Part shown: piece by piece, positions 10,619 to 22,544 of the stretch | How positions within the stretch are numbered: position 1 is the first letter of the stretch | How the letters are laid out: the number at the start of each line of letters is the position of its first letter | From: Carnegiea gigantea | Taxonomy: Eukaryota; Streptophyta; Magnoliopsida; Caryophyllales; Cactaceae | Direction: 5' to 3' | Assembly: GCA_029747015.1 (NCBI GenBank) | Contig: JAKOGI010000331.1 | Location: forward strand, 599,501 to 663,500 | Length of the DNA: 64,000 bases | Notes under the pieces: model-generated | Database searches by the model: none | Told to the model about the DNA's origin: nothing | Seen by the model: the letters and a program-made list of their open reading frames with translations, nothing else | Program-made: the position numbers and the translations under genes

Positions 10619-13162
10619 TGTAATAGCCCAACCCTAAATTATTTAATTATGTTTATTTATTTAATTACCTTATGTTCATGATTTCTTTTCTCATAATTAT
10701 TTATCACATTTATTCACCCCGGTGGGAAAAAATTTATTTGGGCCCTCACTTGGCATTTCAGATTTTATTTGTTTATTTAATTGATTAACGAAAACTTTAG
10801 AAGAATTAAATAACAGGCCCTAACAAGTTTAATCTAAGTAATTTATTTTGTTTTCTATAACATTACAAAAAAAAAATTTAATTTTGAGTTTCGTAAGAAT
10901 GTTATCCTTATGAAGCGTTTTATTCCCGAACCCAACTTATTTCGGCCGATTTAAAGCCCAACAAGTTTGTTTATTAACCTAACCTCTAACCATGGTTAGC
11001 CCAAAAAGGTTACTTTACTAGTTAAAAGCTCAGCCAAGAGAGTTAGATTAGTCAACAAAACACAACTCAGTCCAAAACTCCATTTTCTCGTTCCTCTCTC
11101 TTCCCCACGATAGCAGCTCCCAGCCAGTTCTGGCTGCCTTTTCGGCCAGTTTGTCAGCCAACCCCAGTGACCTATAACCCCCCTAACATCCTAGTACCTC
11201 TAGCCACCATCCTCCATTATCAAAACCACTAAACATCACCTCCATCTCTACTTATCTTCAAGCAAAGTGAGTAATCTTGAAACTTGATCTTGTTGGTTTT
11301 GCTTTTCATTTTAGTTTTGACTCTAGTTTTGATGTTTGTGATCTCTGATCATGTTGTTTTAATAAAAAAATAAGAGTGATTTTGGTGTTGATCATGGTGG
11401 AGTTGAGGTTGGATCATGCTAGGGTTAGGGTTAATCTTTAATCACGCAAGCTTGATGTTAAATTGTTGGATTTTGATTATTTTATCTTTGATTTGGTCAT
11501 CTTCTAAGCTATTGGTGTTTATGATGATGTTTTTGGTGATTTCAAATGAGTTGGAATGAGTCCAAGTTGGCCATAAACTAGGGTTTTGGCAAGTAATGTA
11601 TGGTTTGGATTAAACTAGCATTAAGTTTGGATCATGTGTGTATTTGATTGAAAAATTATCTTTATTGGATATGATTATGAAGTGAATTTGAGTGTGGTGA
11701 TTTTGTATGATGTTGGGATGGACAAAGATTGTTTACATGCTTTTTTTAAGGAATGGTTTAAGTTGAGGATTTATGTAAAAAAAAGAGGGAAAATCTAAGA
11801 CAGTGAGGGCTGGAAGTTTCAGGAAAACAAGACAGAATTTGTAATTACACTGGTAATGATTGGCCCTTTGGAAAATTATATTTTTTGATGGGTAGATAGT
11901 TCAGTATGTTAGCTTTCAAATTCCTTTTGAATCACCTTAATCCAAGGTCTGTGGAAAAAGTTATGGTCGTTTGACCGAAACTGTGCAGAATGGACCAAAA
12001 ATGACATGCTTGTGTTCTAACTTTATTTTGTGAATTCTATTGTGGGAATCAAGCTTGGTGTTCTAAATGCAAGATTTTTGGGACATCCTAAATGTTCGAT
12101 ATTAGGGTTTTGAGTCTCAGTGAGAGGTCAGATGATTAAGTTATGAGTCTTTCTTTCCAAGCCCTGTTTTACTTTTACTTTTCATTTACTGAATTATTAG
12201 CTATGAAATAAACATTTTTGCTAACCGTATATTCCTATAACGATAATTTTGTGCAGACTCAGGGCCTAATCTATCATTCCTTCCACTTTTGTGGATAATA
12301 ATTATTCAGTGAGCTTACATTTACAAATTCCAGGTATGTTCATTGTCTGCATCTTTAGAAATCAGCATATATTTATCAAAATTATGATGTTTTGGTATAT
12401 ACATCAATGAATTAGTTTAATCAGTGATTTATCACATAATTAGTGACCCTATTAGTTATCAGTTACAAGACACAGCCCTTTAGTTATCCACGCGGGTTCA
12501 TGCCAGGTCCTGATCGCTTGGCAGGTGTACATTTATCTTCAGATCATAACAGTTACTAGGAGTTCACCATCAGATAATAATTAACAACGCAGTTTTATAT
12601 TTATCTTATTTCCTATTTTTAATTAAAAATGAACTGCAATGCAGACCCAACCAGTTTTTCCATGAACGTTTAACAATGTAAGAATGCATGTACTAAGCTT
12701 CGGCTCACAGTTCAAAATGCTTTCATATTTTGTTTTATGAAAGTGTTAAGTGAATCGCCCTCAAGTGGGTAGGACGACTGAAGATGATAAGTGAGCCAGG
12801 AAGTCTATACGAAATGGTGGTGTATTATCGTTGGGATGTGTATAACACCATATTATAATATATTTTAGTGTGGAAACTGTATATTTTATCAGAATTCTAT
12901 ATTTTGGTGTAATCCTTGAGATGTTTGAATGATTTTGATGTTAGAACAGTTTCTACATTTATCTAAATGATCTGATGGTTTGTGATGGTGTGAATGCCTT
13001 TGATGGCAAACATTGATTATTATGGCTAAGTTTATCGTGGACAAGTAAAGCCTTGTCCTTGCTGGATGGCGGTAACGGCTGATCATTTAGGGTACCATGT
13101 CTAATTGGGAAAACTAATAAAAGAATCAGAAACAGTGATTTATATACATTGGGGGTGTTACG
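10619..13162 (+). repeat. Chromovirus LTR 1 (5' LTR of the tandem array)
   Basis: It begins TGTAATAGCCC and ends GGGGGTGTTACG, where the last base has changed from A. It is closely similar to 19061-21620 and 27355-29555. A CT-rich tract near 11085-11105 lies at the likely start of the transcribed R region. Length is 2544 bp. The flank ACCAC (10614-10618) corresponds to ATCAC (29556-29560) after LTR 3. This pair is a plausible target duplication with one mismatch and sits inside the Tat integrase gene. Confidence 0.88.
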
Positions 13163-13166
13163 GAGT

Positions 13167-13180
13167 TGGTATCAGAGCCA
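13167..13180 (+). other. Primer-binding site, chromovirus copy 1 (tRNA-Met)
   Basis: TGGTATCAGAGCCA lies four bases after the LTR end. It is the standard initiator tRNA-Met primer site of plant Ty3/gypsy and Ty1/copia elements. The equivalent is at 21625 in copy 2. Confidence 0.85.
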
Positions 13181-13373
13181 GGTTAAGATTTTTCTATATG
13201 GAATGTGGAGTTTAGAAATAAGAAGGTAAGAATAGTTGGTAGTGGGGGCAATGGTATATTGCTAGAGTGATATTAGAAGGGTAGTAACGATATTAGAAAT
13301 GCATGTTGCTTACATTTGTATGTTCCTTAATTATGGTTATGCATGCCTCTCATATATATCTTTTCTTTGTTAG

Positions 13374-14086
13374 ATGGAACCTTATGGTGTTAACATGATG
13401 CCGAGTGCATCTATGGCTGCTCATGTTATGCTGCTACATGCTAGTATAGAGGCTTATGCACAGGATCCTTTCGTTGAGTTCCATAGTATTACGGTCTGTG
13501 CATATAGACTGCTCTGGTCCTTACCCGCAGTTCATCCGTAGGTGGAATTTAGGCTCCGTTATCATCACTCTATGGTAACAAGGAACCCAGGCTAGGATGA
13601 GCCTAGGTTTTAGGCTCAGGGGTCTTGGACTACTATCACTATAGGGTTATTGTTAAGGGAGGAGTTTGAGCAGAGGGGATTACCATAGAGACTCCATAGC
13701 ATGTCTTCCCGTTACATCAGACACATCCCCCACCTGCAGCCCCAGCACCAGCACAGGGACCACCCTCCCTACCTGCACCAAGTACCTCACAGATGTATGA
13801 CAGCCCTGGAGAGGCTCACGTGGTGATAGACCTCCCTGATACACCAGAGATAGCGGTGTGTAGTTCTGAGGACGAGGGACATCCCGAGGAGGAGGAGGAT
13901 CAAGACATTGATGAGGCGGTGGTATAGCGATAGTGGGATCAGGTGATTGATAAGATGGTAGTCGACCAATAGGTCGAGCAGAAGGTTGGTGATGCCATCT
14001 TAGAGGCATTGACTAGTAGCTTCGATTCAGGCGAAGAGCCTGATGATGAGTCCAACCCGAATCACGATCTATCTAGGAATCGTTAG
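13374..14086 (+). pseudogene. Extra region upstream of gag, chromovirus copy 1
   Basis: It starts at ATG 13374 (MEPYGVNMMPSASMAAH). A first part of about 110 residues is rich in Arg, Leu and His (SITVCAYRLLWSLPAVHP). A proline/alanine/glutamine-rich stretch follows. After a change of frame, an acidic part reads DLPDTPEIAV and EDEGHPEEEEDQDIDEAVV and ends at TAG 14084-14086. Copy 2 has the same layout and exactly the same length (713 bp) at 21832-22544. I do not recognise a known domain. It sits where most chromoviruses have only a leader. A strong 3' splice-like tract (TTTTCTTTGTTAG) precedes the ATG, and AAG|GTAAGA lies at 13223-13231. The region could therefore be reached through a spliced leader. 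Confidence 0.6.
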
Positions 14087-14523
14087 GTGGTTCAAGGGGT
14101 TGGTGTTATAGTTCCCTTTTTGAGTGCTTTTTGTTTATAGCATGGTCGGTTTGGATGGATGTATTTTGTGTAGGATATGACATTATATATCGTCAGTTAT
14201 ATCCTCTCCGACCGTGATGATATGATCCATATCTTTTTTTGGTCATGTGACGCACCTAGCATCTTGGGGCTAGTTAGTATTTGGGGTTGAGGTAAGATTC
14301 AAAACTGACTTTGCTTAATCAGTTAGATGTAATATGGTTTGCTGATTATGTGTATAAACAGGCAGTTGTGTATGTAAATAAGCAGTTAAGAAATGATATA
14401 ATGAAGCTTTGGGTTTTGTTTTTAATAATCTTTGAGTTATATTAAATGTATTTATTGGGCATGCTTATCTTATATATTTAAGTATTCCAGTGATTGAATT
14501 GTCTCATTCAATGTATGATCAGA
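14087..14523 (+). other. Spacer between upstream region and gag, copy 1
   Basis: About 440 bases of AT-rich sequence without coding character, conserved with 22545-22982 in copy 2. It ends in a pyrimidine-poor stretch with TTCCAG at 14485-14490, which could be a weak splice acceptor. Nothing else was recognised. Confidence 0.4.
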
Positions 14524-15519
14524 ATGTCCGAATCAGTGCACAACAATGTAGAGGTTCATGTAGAGGAAATCTCGGATCATGGCCGGGGATCGAGTGATCA
14601 AGCCTCCCATCATGTGCCACCAAATTTTGGTCAAGTGCCCCTAATTCCTTCTGAGTTAGCCAATAATATTGGGGACCTGAACTACTGGCTACCCTTGGCA
14701 GCTGAATTGATGAAGCGAATTCCCCAAGTACCTACTGAAACCCCCCTAAAGAGGATAAATTAACAGATAGGGTAGCACGACGCAACCCTAAAGTTTATGA
14801 TGGAACTTATAATCCAGTAGTGTTGGAGGAATAGATAAAGAGAATGGAGAAAATCTTTACGGTGGTAGAAGCGCCAGAAGAGAAGAACGTAAATATTAGG
14901 ATGTATTATTTAACTGATGAAGCTGATATTTGGTGGAATACTATTAAGGATAAACTCGTAGGGCCTCAATTCACATAGAGTAAATTCTTGAGTGAGTTGA
15001 GGGAAAACGTTTACCCAGTTGTGATCCAAAGGCAAAAGGAGAAAGAGTTTATGGAGCTGAAGATGAGTGGCACCATGACTGTATGCCAGTAAATTCACAT
15101 AACTATCAAAGTTTGCTCCTGAGTTTATATCCTCTGAAAGGTTAAAGATTAGAAGGTTTGAAGAGTGTTTGGCTTTCTATATTCAAAATCAGTTAGCTAG
15201 GCAGCCTATTATAACTTACCAAGAACTATATGAGCGAGCAGCTGAAGTTGAGTGAGTAAAGACAGAGTTGAGAGCACTGAATCCAATCAACCAAAAGAGA
15301 AAGGGGTTTGGGCAAGGAACCCCAAGTGAGAGTATGAACCAGAAGAAACCTTCCCCTGCTCCCCCCAAGAGCTGTCCTACAGGCTCGACAGCACCGTGTG
15401 CGAAATGTGGCAGAACAAATCACACCAACCCTGAATGCCAAGTAGGAACTAATAAGTACATGTGGTGTGAAAACCCTGAACACCTTATTATTGCATACCC
15501 CCAAAGGATAAAGCTGTAG
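14524..15519 (+). pseudogene. Chromovirus gag, copy 1
   Basis: The start at ATG 14524 (MSESVHNN) is chosen because it is conserved at 22983 in copy 2, where the upstream ATG is absent. The N-terminus is polar. The central retrotransposon Gag domain (from about 14800) includes FAPEFISSERLKIRRFEE and LAFYIQNQLARQP near 15110-15210, interrupted by frameshifts. The C-terminus has a CX2CX4HX4C zinc knuckle (CAKCGRTNHTNPEC) at about 15397-15438, the RNA-binding signature of nucleocapsid. Stops at 14761 and later make it non-functional. Protease follows about 80 bp downstream. Confidence 0.85.
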
Positions 15520-15602
15520 ACAAAGGTGTAGTAAAACCCTTGGCCCCACCTCGCTAAGGGGCCCCACCACTAAGGCCTGCAGCAGTAGAACAGGCGTACG
15601 TA

Positions 15603-15990
15603 ATGAGCAAAAAGGAAGTTGCCACCTCTGGTACGGCAGTCACTAGAACTCTCTTTTTAAATTCAAAGCCATTTTGTATATTATTTGATTCGGGTGCTAC
15701 TCATTCATTTATATCCACCCAATTTGCCATGCAATTGAACCTGGAAGATAGGAGGAAGGAAACCAATTATAGGATCAAGCTACCTAATGATTGTGTGATT
15801 GAATGCGCTATCTCGTATAAATTTGTCCCATTACCATCGATGGAACCACCTTCCCTGTGGATTTGATTCAATTTGATTTGTCTGATTTTGACATCATTCT
15901 GGGAATGAATTGGTTGCACACCTATGGAGTTAAGATTAACTATGAGGATCTTAAGGCTATTTTGAAAGATAAAAAAGGGAGAGAAGTATT
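15603..15990 (+). pseudogene. Chromovirus aspartic protease, copy 1
   Basis: The open frame from 15603 carries ILFDSGATHSFIS, the DSGA active site of a retropepsin, at about 15682-15720. The family flap and the ILGMNWL-type block lie near 15895-15915 after a frameshift at about 15866. The enzyme would cut the gag-pol polyprotein. Unlike copy 2, the catalytic Asp codon (GAT) is intact here. Confidence 0.82.
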
Positions 15991-16139
15991 CTTCTATGGG
16001 TAGAAAGAGGAAAAATCGTATCCCTTGATTTCTGCTATGAAAACAAGTAAGCTATTATGTCAAGGGTGTGTAGGACACTGGTGTTATGCTATTGACACCC
16101 AACAAAAGAAGAGAAAGTTGGGAATATTCCTATACTCTG

Positions 16140-17541
16140 TGAATTTGAGGATGTTTTCCCTGAAAAGTTGCCAGGGTTACCCCCACAGAGGGAAACTGAT
16201 TTTGGAATTGAATTAATCCCTGATACCCAATCTATTTCCAAAGCCCCATATCGTATGGCCCCAATTAAGCTTAAGGAACTAAAGTTTCAATTAGAGGAGT
16301 CGTTGCAGACGGGCTTTATTAAGCCAAGTGTGCCACCATGGGGTGCCCCAGTGTTGTTCGTAAAGAAAAAGAATGGAACTTTAAGGCTGTGTGTTAACTA
16401 CAGGGAGTAGAACAAGATAACTATCAAAAATAAATATCCTTCACCGTGAATCGATGACTTGTTTGATTAATTGCAAGGAGCAGGAGTCTTCTCTAAGATT
16501 GATTTGAGGTCAAGGTACTATCAACTTAGGGTTAAACCTGATGACATCCCCAAGACTGCGTTTAGAACTGGGTATAGTCACTATGAGTTTACAGTGATGC
16601 CATTTGGCCTCACCAATGCTCCGCAGCCTTCCTGGATCTCATGAACAGAGTCTGCAGGCCCTCCCTAGACAAATTTGTGGTAGTGTTTATAGATGATATT
16701 CTTATCTATTCTAAGGACAGAGATGAACATGCTGATCATTTAAGGATGGTGTTATAAACCCTAAGAGAGCATCAACTTTATAGCAAAGTAAAGAAGTGTG
16801 AATTTTGGTTGGAAGAAGTGGTGCTTTGGGGTCATGTGGTTACAAAAGGAGGAATCAAAGTTAAACCCCAAAAGGTAAAGGCAATCACAGAGTGGTCAAG
16901 GCCTACTAACATCACTGAGATTAAAAGCTTTCTGGGTTTAGCAGGTTGTTATCAAAGGTTCGTCAGGGACTTTTCAAAAATAGTCTCACCCCCTGGCCAA
17001 TCTACTGAAGAAAGCGAACAAGTTTGAGTGGATCGAAAAATGTGAGTAAGTTTTTCAAGACCTAAGGCAGCGACTAACTACCGCCCCAATCCTAACGCTA
17101 CCAATTGAAGGTAAGGTGTATATTATTTATAGTGATGCTTTAAAGAACGGATTGGGGTGTGTTTTGATGCAGGAAGATAAGGTAGTAGCTTATGCCTCTC
17201 GACAGCTCAAGCCCTATGAGAAAAACTATCCTACCCATGACTTGGAGTTAGCAACTGTGGCCTTTCCCCTGAAAATTTTGAGACATTACTTATATGGAGT
17301 ACCATGCAAGATTTACACTGACCATCAAAGTTTGAAGTGTATCTTTACCCAGAATGAGCTCAACTTGAGGGAACGACATTGGCTTGAGCTGCTTAAGGAT
17401 TATGATTTACAAATTCAATATCATCCAAGAAAAGCAAATGTTGTAGTAGATGCCCTAAGTAAAAAAGTACAACATACCTCAAATACAATGGTGATTACTC
17501 AGTTGAGTCTCTTGAAAGAACTTAAGGACTTAGGAATTTAA
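16140..17541 (+). pseudogene. Chromovirus reverse transcriptase and RNase H, copy 1
   Basis: RT starts near the [18 protein letters not shown] entry (about 16150). SKAPYRMAP follows at 16240, then [31 protein letters not shown] near 16498, [11 protein letters not shown] near 16590, and [11 protein letters not shown] (the xxDD catalytic pair) at 16687-16720. The connection block [19 protein letters not shown] lies near 16927-16983. RNase H reads [13 protein letters not shown] (17128), then THDLELA and IYTDHQSLK (17311), with all three acidic positions visible. It ends in [19 protein letters not shown]. In-frame stops (near 16408 and 16756) and several frame changes inactivate it. Confidence 0.9.
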
Positions 17542-17589
17542 CTAGCGTCCCATAGGCAAGCACATGTTCAATTATCAGCACTTACCTTA

Positions 17590-19026
17590 CAGTCTTCTAT
17601 AGTGGAGGAAATTTGAGTGAACCAAAAAAGTGATCCTGAGCTCCAAAGAATAAAGCAAAATTTAGAGAAAGGAAAGTCTCTCGGGTTTGTAGTACATGAG
17701 GATAGGACCCTGCGATTCCACAATCACCTATGTGTGCCCCGAAATGAGGAATTAAGGAAACAGATCCTAGAGGACGCTCACAATCCTCGCTGCTCAGTGC
17801 ACCCAGGAGGCACCAAGATGTACAGAGATTTAAGGAAATACTTATGGTGGAATAATATGAAAAAGAAGGCTGTAGAATATGTAGACAAGTGTCTAACCTA
17901 CCAGAAAGTTGAAGTAGAACATCAGCATCCCGTTGGTGAATTGCGACCCCTTTCTACCAAGAATGCTATTTGGGTTATAGTCGATCGGCTTATCAAGTCG
18001 GTCTATTTTCTGCCAATCAAAGATACCTAGGGAATTGAAAAACTAGCCCAGTTATATGTTAAAGAGATAGTTCGACTACATAGAATCCCCTTAGATATAG
18101 TATCAGATAGGGATTAAAGATTCTAAGTCTGTTTTTAGCAAGCACTTCAAAAGTCCTTTGGGACCAAATTGAACTTCAGCAGCTCTTATCACCCTGAGAC
18201 AGATGCGCAAACTGAAACAGTGAATCAAATTCTAGAAGACATGTTAAGAGCTTATATGTTGGACTTCCAAGGAAAGTCGAAAGACGATTTACCATTGGTG
18301 GAGTTTTCTTATAACAATAGCTACCAGTCCACCATCAGAATGGCCCTATTTGAGGCTTTATATGGAAGAAAGTGTGGAACCCCACTGTCCTGGAGTGCCT
18401 TGGATGAGGCATTGATTATTGGCCTCGAAATGATTCAAGAAACTATGGAAATAATAAGAAGGATTCAGAAGCACATTAGGGTTGCCTAGAGTCGGCAAAA
18501 GAGTTATACGGATAAGAGAAGGAGGCATTTGCAGTTTCAAATGGCAATAAAGCTTTTCTGAAAGTATCACCAACCAAGGATATCAAGAGGCTCGGGGTAC
18601 GAGACAAATTGAGTCCAAGGATATCAAGAGGCTCGGGGTATGAGACAAATTGAGTCCAAGATATATTGGACCTCATGAAATCATTGAAAAGTTAAATCCC
18701 ATAGCATATCGACTAGATCTACCAGTAGAGCTACAACACGTGCATAACGTGTTTCACATCTCTCAGCTTAGAAAGTGTACCCCAGATCCGAATCACACCA
18801 TTGTATCTGAACCTATTAAAATCACTACGGATTTAGTATATAAAGAGCAATCAATCCAAATACTAGATCGCAGGATTCAGCAGCTACGCAATAAGCAGAT
18901 ACCTCTAGTCAAAGTGCTATGGTCAAATCATACCTCCCAAATAGCCACTTGGGAGATTAAAGAGGAAATGAAGGTCAAATACCCACAATTATTTGAGGTA
19001 ATCTTGCATTACATGGTAAAGTCATA
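17590..19026 (+). pseudogene. Chromovirus integrase with chromodomain-like tail, copy 1
   Basis: The HHCC finger is visible near 17780-17915, but its last Cys is Tyr (KCLTYQK). A 60-bp in-frame deletion near 17953 removes the start of the core with the first catalytic Asp; copy 2 still has that part. The second acidic site (IVSDRD) is near 18103, and the Glu (VNQILEDML) near 18225. The C-terminal part (18650-19026) has PYRIGPHEI-type and HNVFHISQLRKC blocks. It ends in IPLVKVLWSNHTSQIATWEI...MKVKYPQLF, the shortened chromodomain typical of Tekay/Del-like chromoviruses. A 41-bp tandem duplication at 18576-18657 adds a frameshift. The stop is just before the polypurine tract. Confidence 0.88.
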
Positions 19027-19048
19027 AGTTTCGAGGGCGAAACTCTTT

Positions 19049-19060
19049 AAGGGGGGAGGC
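19049..19060 (+). other. Polypurine tract, chromovirus copy 1
   Basis: AAGGGGGGAGGC lies directly before LTR 2, 22 bp after the integrase stop. It is the expected plus-strand primer for reverse transcription. Confidence 0.85.
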
Positions 19061-21620
19061 TATAATAGCCCAACCCTAAATTGTTTAATTATGTTTATTT
19101 ATTTAATAACCTCACGTTTATATTTTCTTCTCATAATTATTTATCATATTTATTCACCCCAGTGGGAAAAAATTTATTTGGGCCCTCACTTGAAATTTCG
19201 GATTTTATTTGTTTATTTAATTGATTAACAAAAATTTTAGAAGAATTGATAGTAGGCCCTAACAAGTTTAATCTAAGTAATTTATTTTATTTTCTATAAC
19301 ATTACAAAAAAAAAAATTTAATTTTGAGTTTCTTAAAAACGTTATCGTTACGAAGCGTTTTATTCCCGAACCTAATTTATTTCGGACGATTTAAAGCCCA
19401 ACAAGTTTGCTTATTAACCTAACTAATTACTATGATTAAGTTTAACTATGTTTAGCCCAAAAAGGTTACTTTACTAGTTAAAAACTCAGCCAAGAGAGTG
19501 AGATTAGTCAACAAAACATAACTCAGTGCAAAACTCCATTTTCTCGTTCTTCTCTCTTCCCCACGGCAGCAGCGCATAGCCAATTCTGGCTGTTTTCTGG
19601 CCAGTTTTTCGGCCAACCATCGGGGACCTCCGACCCCCCGGACATCCTAGTACCTCTAGCCACCATCCTCCATCATCAAAATCACTAAACATCGCCTCAT
19701 CTACTTATCTTCAAGCAAAGTGAATAATCTTGAAACTTGATCTTGTTAGTTTTACTTTTTATTTTAGTTTTGATTCTAGTTTTGATGTTTGCGATCTTTG
19801 ATCATGTTGTTTAATAAAAAATAAGAGTTATTTTGGTGTTGATCATGATGGAGTTGAGGTTGGATCATGTTAGAGTTAGGGTTAATCCTTAATCACGCAA
19901 GCTTGATGTTAAAGTATTGGATTTTGATTATTTTATCTTTGATTTGGTCATCTTATAAGCTATTGGTGTTTAGGATGATGTTTTTGGTGGTTTCAAATGA
20001 GTTGGAGTGAGTCCAAGTTGGCCATATACTATGGTTTTGGTAAGTAATGTATGGTTTGGATTAAACTAGCATTAAGTTTGCATTATGTGTGTATTTGATT
20101 GAAAAATGATCTTTATTGGATATCATTATTAAGTGAATTTGGGTGTGGTGATTTTATATGATGTTGGCATGGACAAAGCTTGTTTACATGCTTTTAAGGA
20201 ATGGTTTAAGTTGAGGATTTGTGTAAAAAAAAAAAAAAAGAGGGAAAAGCTAGAACAGTGAGGGCTGAAAATTTCAGGAAAACAGGGTAGACTTTGTGAT
20301 TACACTTGTAATGATTGGCCCTTTAAAAAATTATAATTTTTGGTGGGTAGATAGCTCAATATGTTAGCTTTCAAATGCCTTTTGAATCGCCTTAATCCAA
20401 GGTCTGCGGAAAAAGTTATAGTCATTTGACCGAAACTGTGCAGAATGGACCAAAACTGACATGCTTGTATTCTAACTTTATTTTGTGAATCCTATTGTGG
20501 GAATCAAGCTTGGTGTTCCAAATGAAAGATTTTTGGGACTTCCTAAACATTCGATATTAGGGTTTTGAGTCTCAGTCAGAGGTCAGATGATGAAGTTATG
20601 AGTCTTTCTTTCTAAACCCTGTTTTATTTTTGCTTTTACTTTTTTTTACCAAATTATTAGCTATAAAATAAATATTTTTGCTATCTGTATGTTCCTACAA
20701 CAATAATTTTTCATAGAATCAGGGCCTAATCTATCATTCCTTCTACTTTTGTGCATAATATTATTTAGTGAGCTTACATTTAAAAACTCTAGGTATGTTC
20801 ATTGTCAGTATCTTTGGAAATCAACATATGTTTATCAAAATTATGATGTTTTGGCATATACATCAATGAATCAGTTTAATCAGTGATTTACCACTTAATT
20901 AGTGACCCCATCAAGTATCAGTTACAGGGCATAGCCCTTCAGTTATCCGCATGGGTTCAGGCCAGGTCCCGATCGGCTTGGCAAATGTACACCTTTCCTC
21001 AGATCGTAACAGTTACTAGGGGTTCACTATCAGATAATAATTGACAACACAGATTCATATTTATCTTATTCCCTATTTTTAATCAAAAATGAACTGCAAT
21101 ACAGGCCCAACCAGTTTTTCCATAAATGTTTAACAATGCAAGAATGCATGTACTAAACTTCGGCTCACATTCGAAATGTTTTTATGTTTTGTTTTAGGAA
21201 AGTTTCAGTGAATTGCCCTCAGGTGCGCAGGACGGCTGAAGATGATAAGTGAGCTAGGAAGTCTACGTGGAATGGTAGTGTATTATCATTGAGATGTGTA
21301 TAACACTGTAATGTAATATATTTTGGTGTGGAAACTGTATATTTTATCAGAATTCTATATTTTGGTGTAATCTTGGAGATGTTCGAATGGTTTTGATGTT
21401 AGAACAGCTTCTATGTTTATCTAAATGATCTAATGGGTTGTGATGGTATGAATGTCTTTGATGGTAAATATTTATTATTATGGCTAAGTTTATCATGTAC
21501 AAGTAGAGCCTTGTCCTTGCTGGATGGCGGCAATGCCTGATCATTTAGGTTATCATGTCAGATTAGGAAAACTAATAAAAGAATCGCAAACAGTGATTTA
21601 TGTACATTTGGGGCATTACA
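19061..21620 (+). repeat. Chromovirus LTR 2 (shared middle LTR)
   Basis: It starts TATAATAGCCC (the second base mutated from G) after a polypurine tract and ends GGGGCATTACA before a primer-binding site. It is therefore the 3' LTR of copy 1 and the 5' LTR of copy 2 at once. Length is 2560 bp. It is similar along its whole length to LTR 1, including the CT-rich tract near 19543-19562. The open frames reported inside it are chance. Confidence 0.9.
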
Positions 21621-21624
21621 GGTT

Positions 21625-21638
21625 TGGTATCAGAGCTA
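21625..21638 (+). other. Primer-binding site, chromovirus copy 2 (tRNA-Met)
   Basis: TGGTATCAGAGCTA follows the LTR 2 end by four bases. It equals the copy 1 site except for C to T at position 13. Confidence 0.85.
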
Positions 21639-21831
21639 GGCTGAGATTTTTCTTCGTGTAATGTGGAGTTTAGAAATAAGAGGATGAAAATGGTTGGTAG
21701 TGGGGGCTACTGTATATTGCTAGAGTGATATTAGAAGTGCTGTAATGATATTAAAAATGCAGGTTGTTTACATTTGCATGTTCCTTAATTATGGTTACGT
21801 ATACCCCTCATATATGTCTTTTCTTTGTTAG

Positions 21832-22544
21832 ATGGAACCTTATGGTGTTAACATGATGCTGGGTGCATCTATGGTTGCCTATATCGCGCTGCTGCATGCT
21901 AGTATAGAAGCTCATGCACAGGACCCTTTCTTTGAGTTTCACATTATTACGGCCTGTGCACATAGACTGCTCCGGTTCTTACCCGCAGTTCATCCGTAAG
22001 TGGAGTTTAGGCTCTGTTATCAACACTATATGGTAACAGAGAACCCAAGTTGGGACGAACCTAGGTTTCAGGCTGAGGGGGCTAGGGCAACTATCACTAC
22101 AGAGTTGTTGTTGAGGAAGGAGTTTGAGTAGAGGGGACTACCATGGAGACTCCATAGCATGTCTTCCCGTTACATCAGGCACAGCCCCCACTTGCAGCCC
22201 CAGCACCAGCACAGGGACCACCCTCTCCATCTGCACCAGGTAACCCGCTGATGTCTGACAATCCTAGAGAGGCTCATATGGTGATAGACCTCCCTAATAC
22301 ACCAGAGATAGTGGAGGCTAGTTATAAGGACGAAGGACATCCGGAGGAGGAGGAGGATCAAGACATTGATGAAGCAGTGGTATAGCAATAGTGGGATTAG
22401 GAGATTGACGAGATGGTGGTGGAGCAACGGGTTGAGCAGAAGGTTAGTGTTGCCGGCTTAGAGGCATCGACTAGCAGCTTTGATTCAGGCGAAGAGCCTG
22501 ATGATGAGTTCGACCCGGATTACGATCCATCTAGGAATCGTTAG
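21832..22544 (+). pseudogene. Extra region upstream of gag, chromovirus copy 2
   Basis: Second copy of the region at 13374-14086, also 713 bp. It starts MEPYGVNMMLGASM and has the same TTTTCTTTGTTAG acceptor-like tract before the ATG. The acidic part reads REAHMVIDLPNTPEIVEA then GHPEEEEDQDIDEAVV, and is in a different frame from the start, as in copy 1. The likely splice donor of copy 1 (GGTAAGA) is mutated here (GGATGAA at 21681). Stops lie at the CCG TAA (about 21997) and later. The function is unknown. Confidence 0.58.

Noticed and set aside
13680..14009. Minus-strand open frame of 109 residues rich in Pro/His/Arg
   Set aside because: It is the shadow of the acidic and Pro-rich region upstream of gag. 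The plus-strand reading is the one conserved in copy 2.
15226..15570. Minus-strand 114-residue open frame
   Set aside because: It is antisense to the gag zinc knuckle, and the copy 2 equivalent at 23694-24026 is likewise a shadow.
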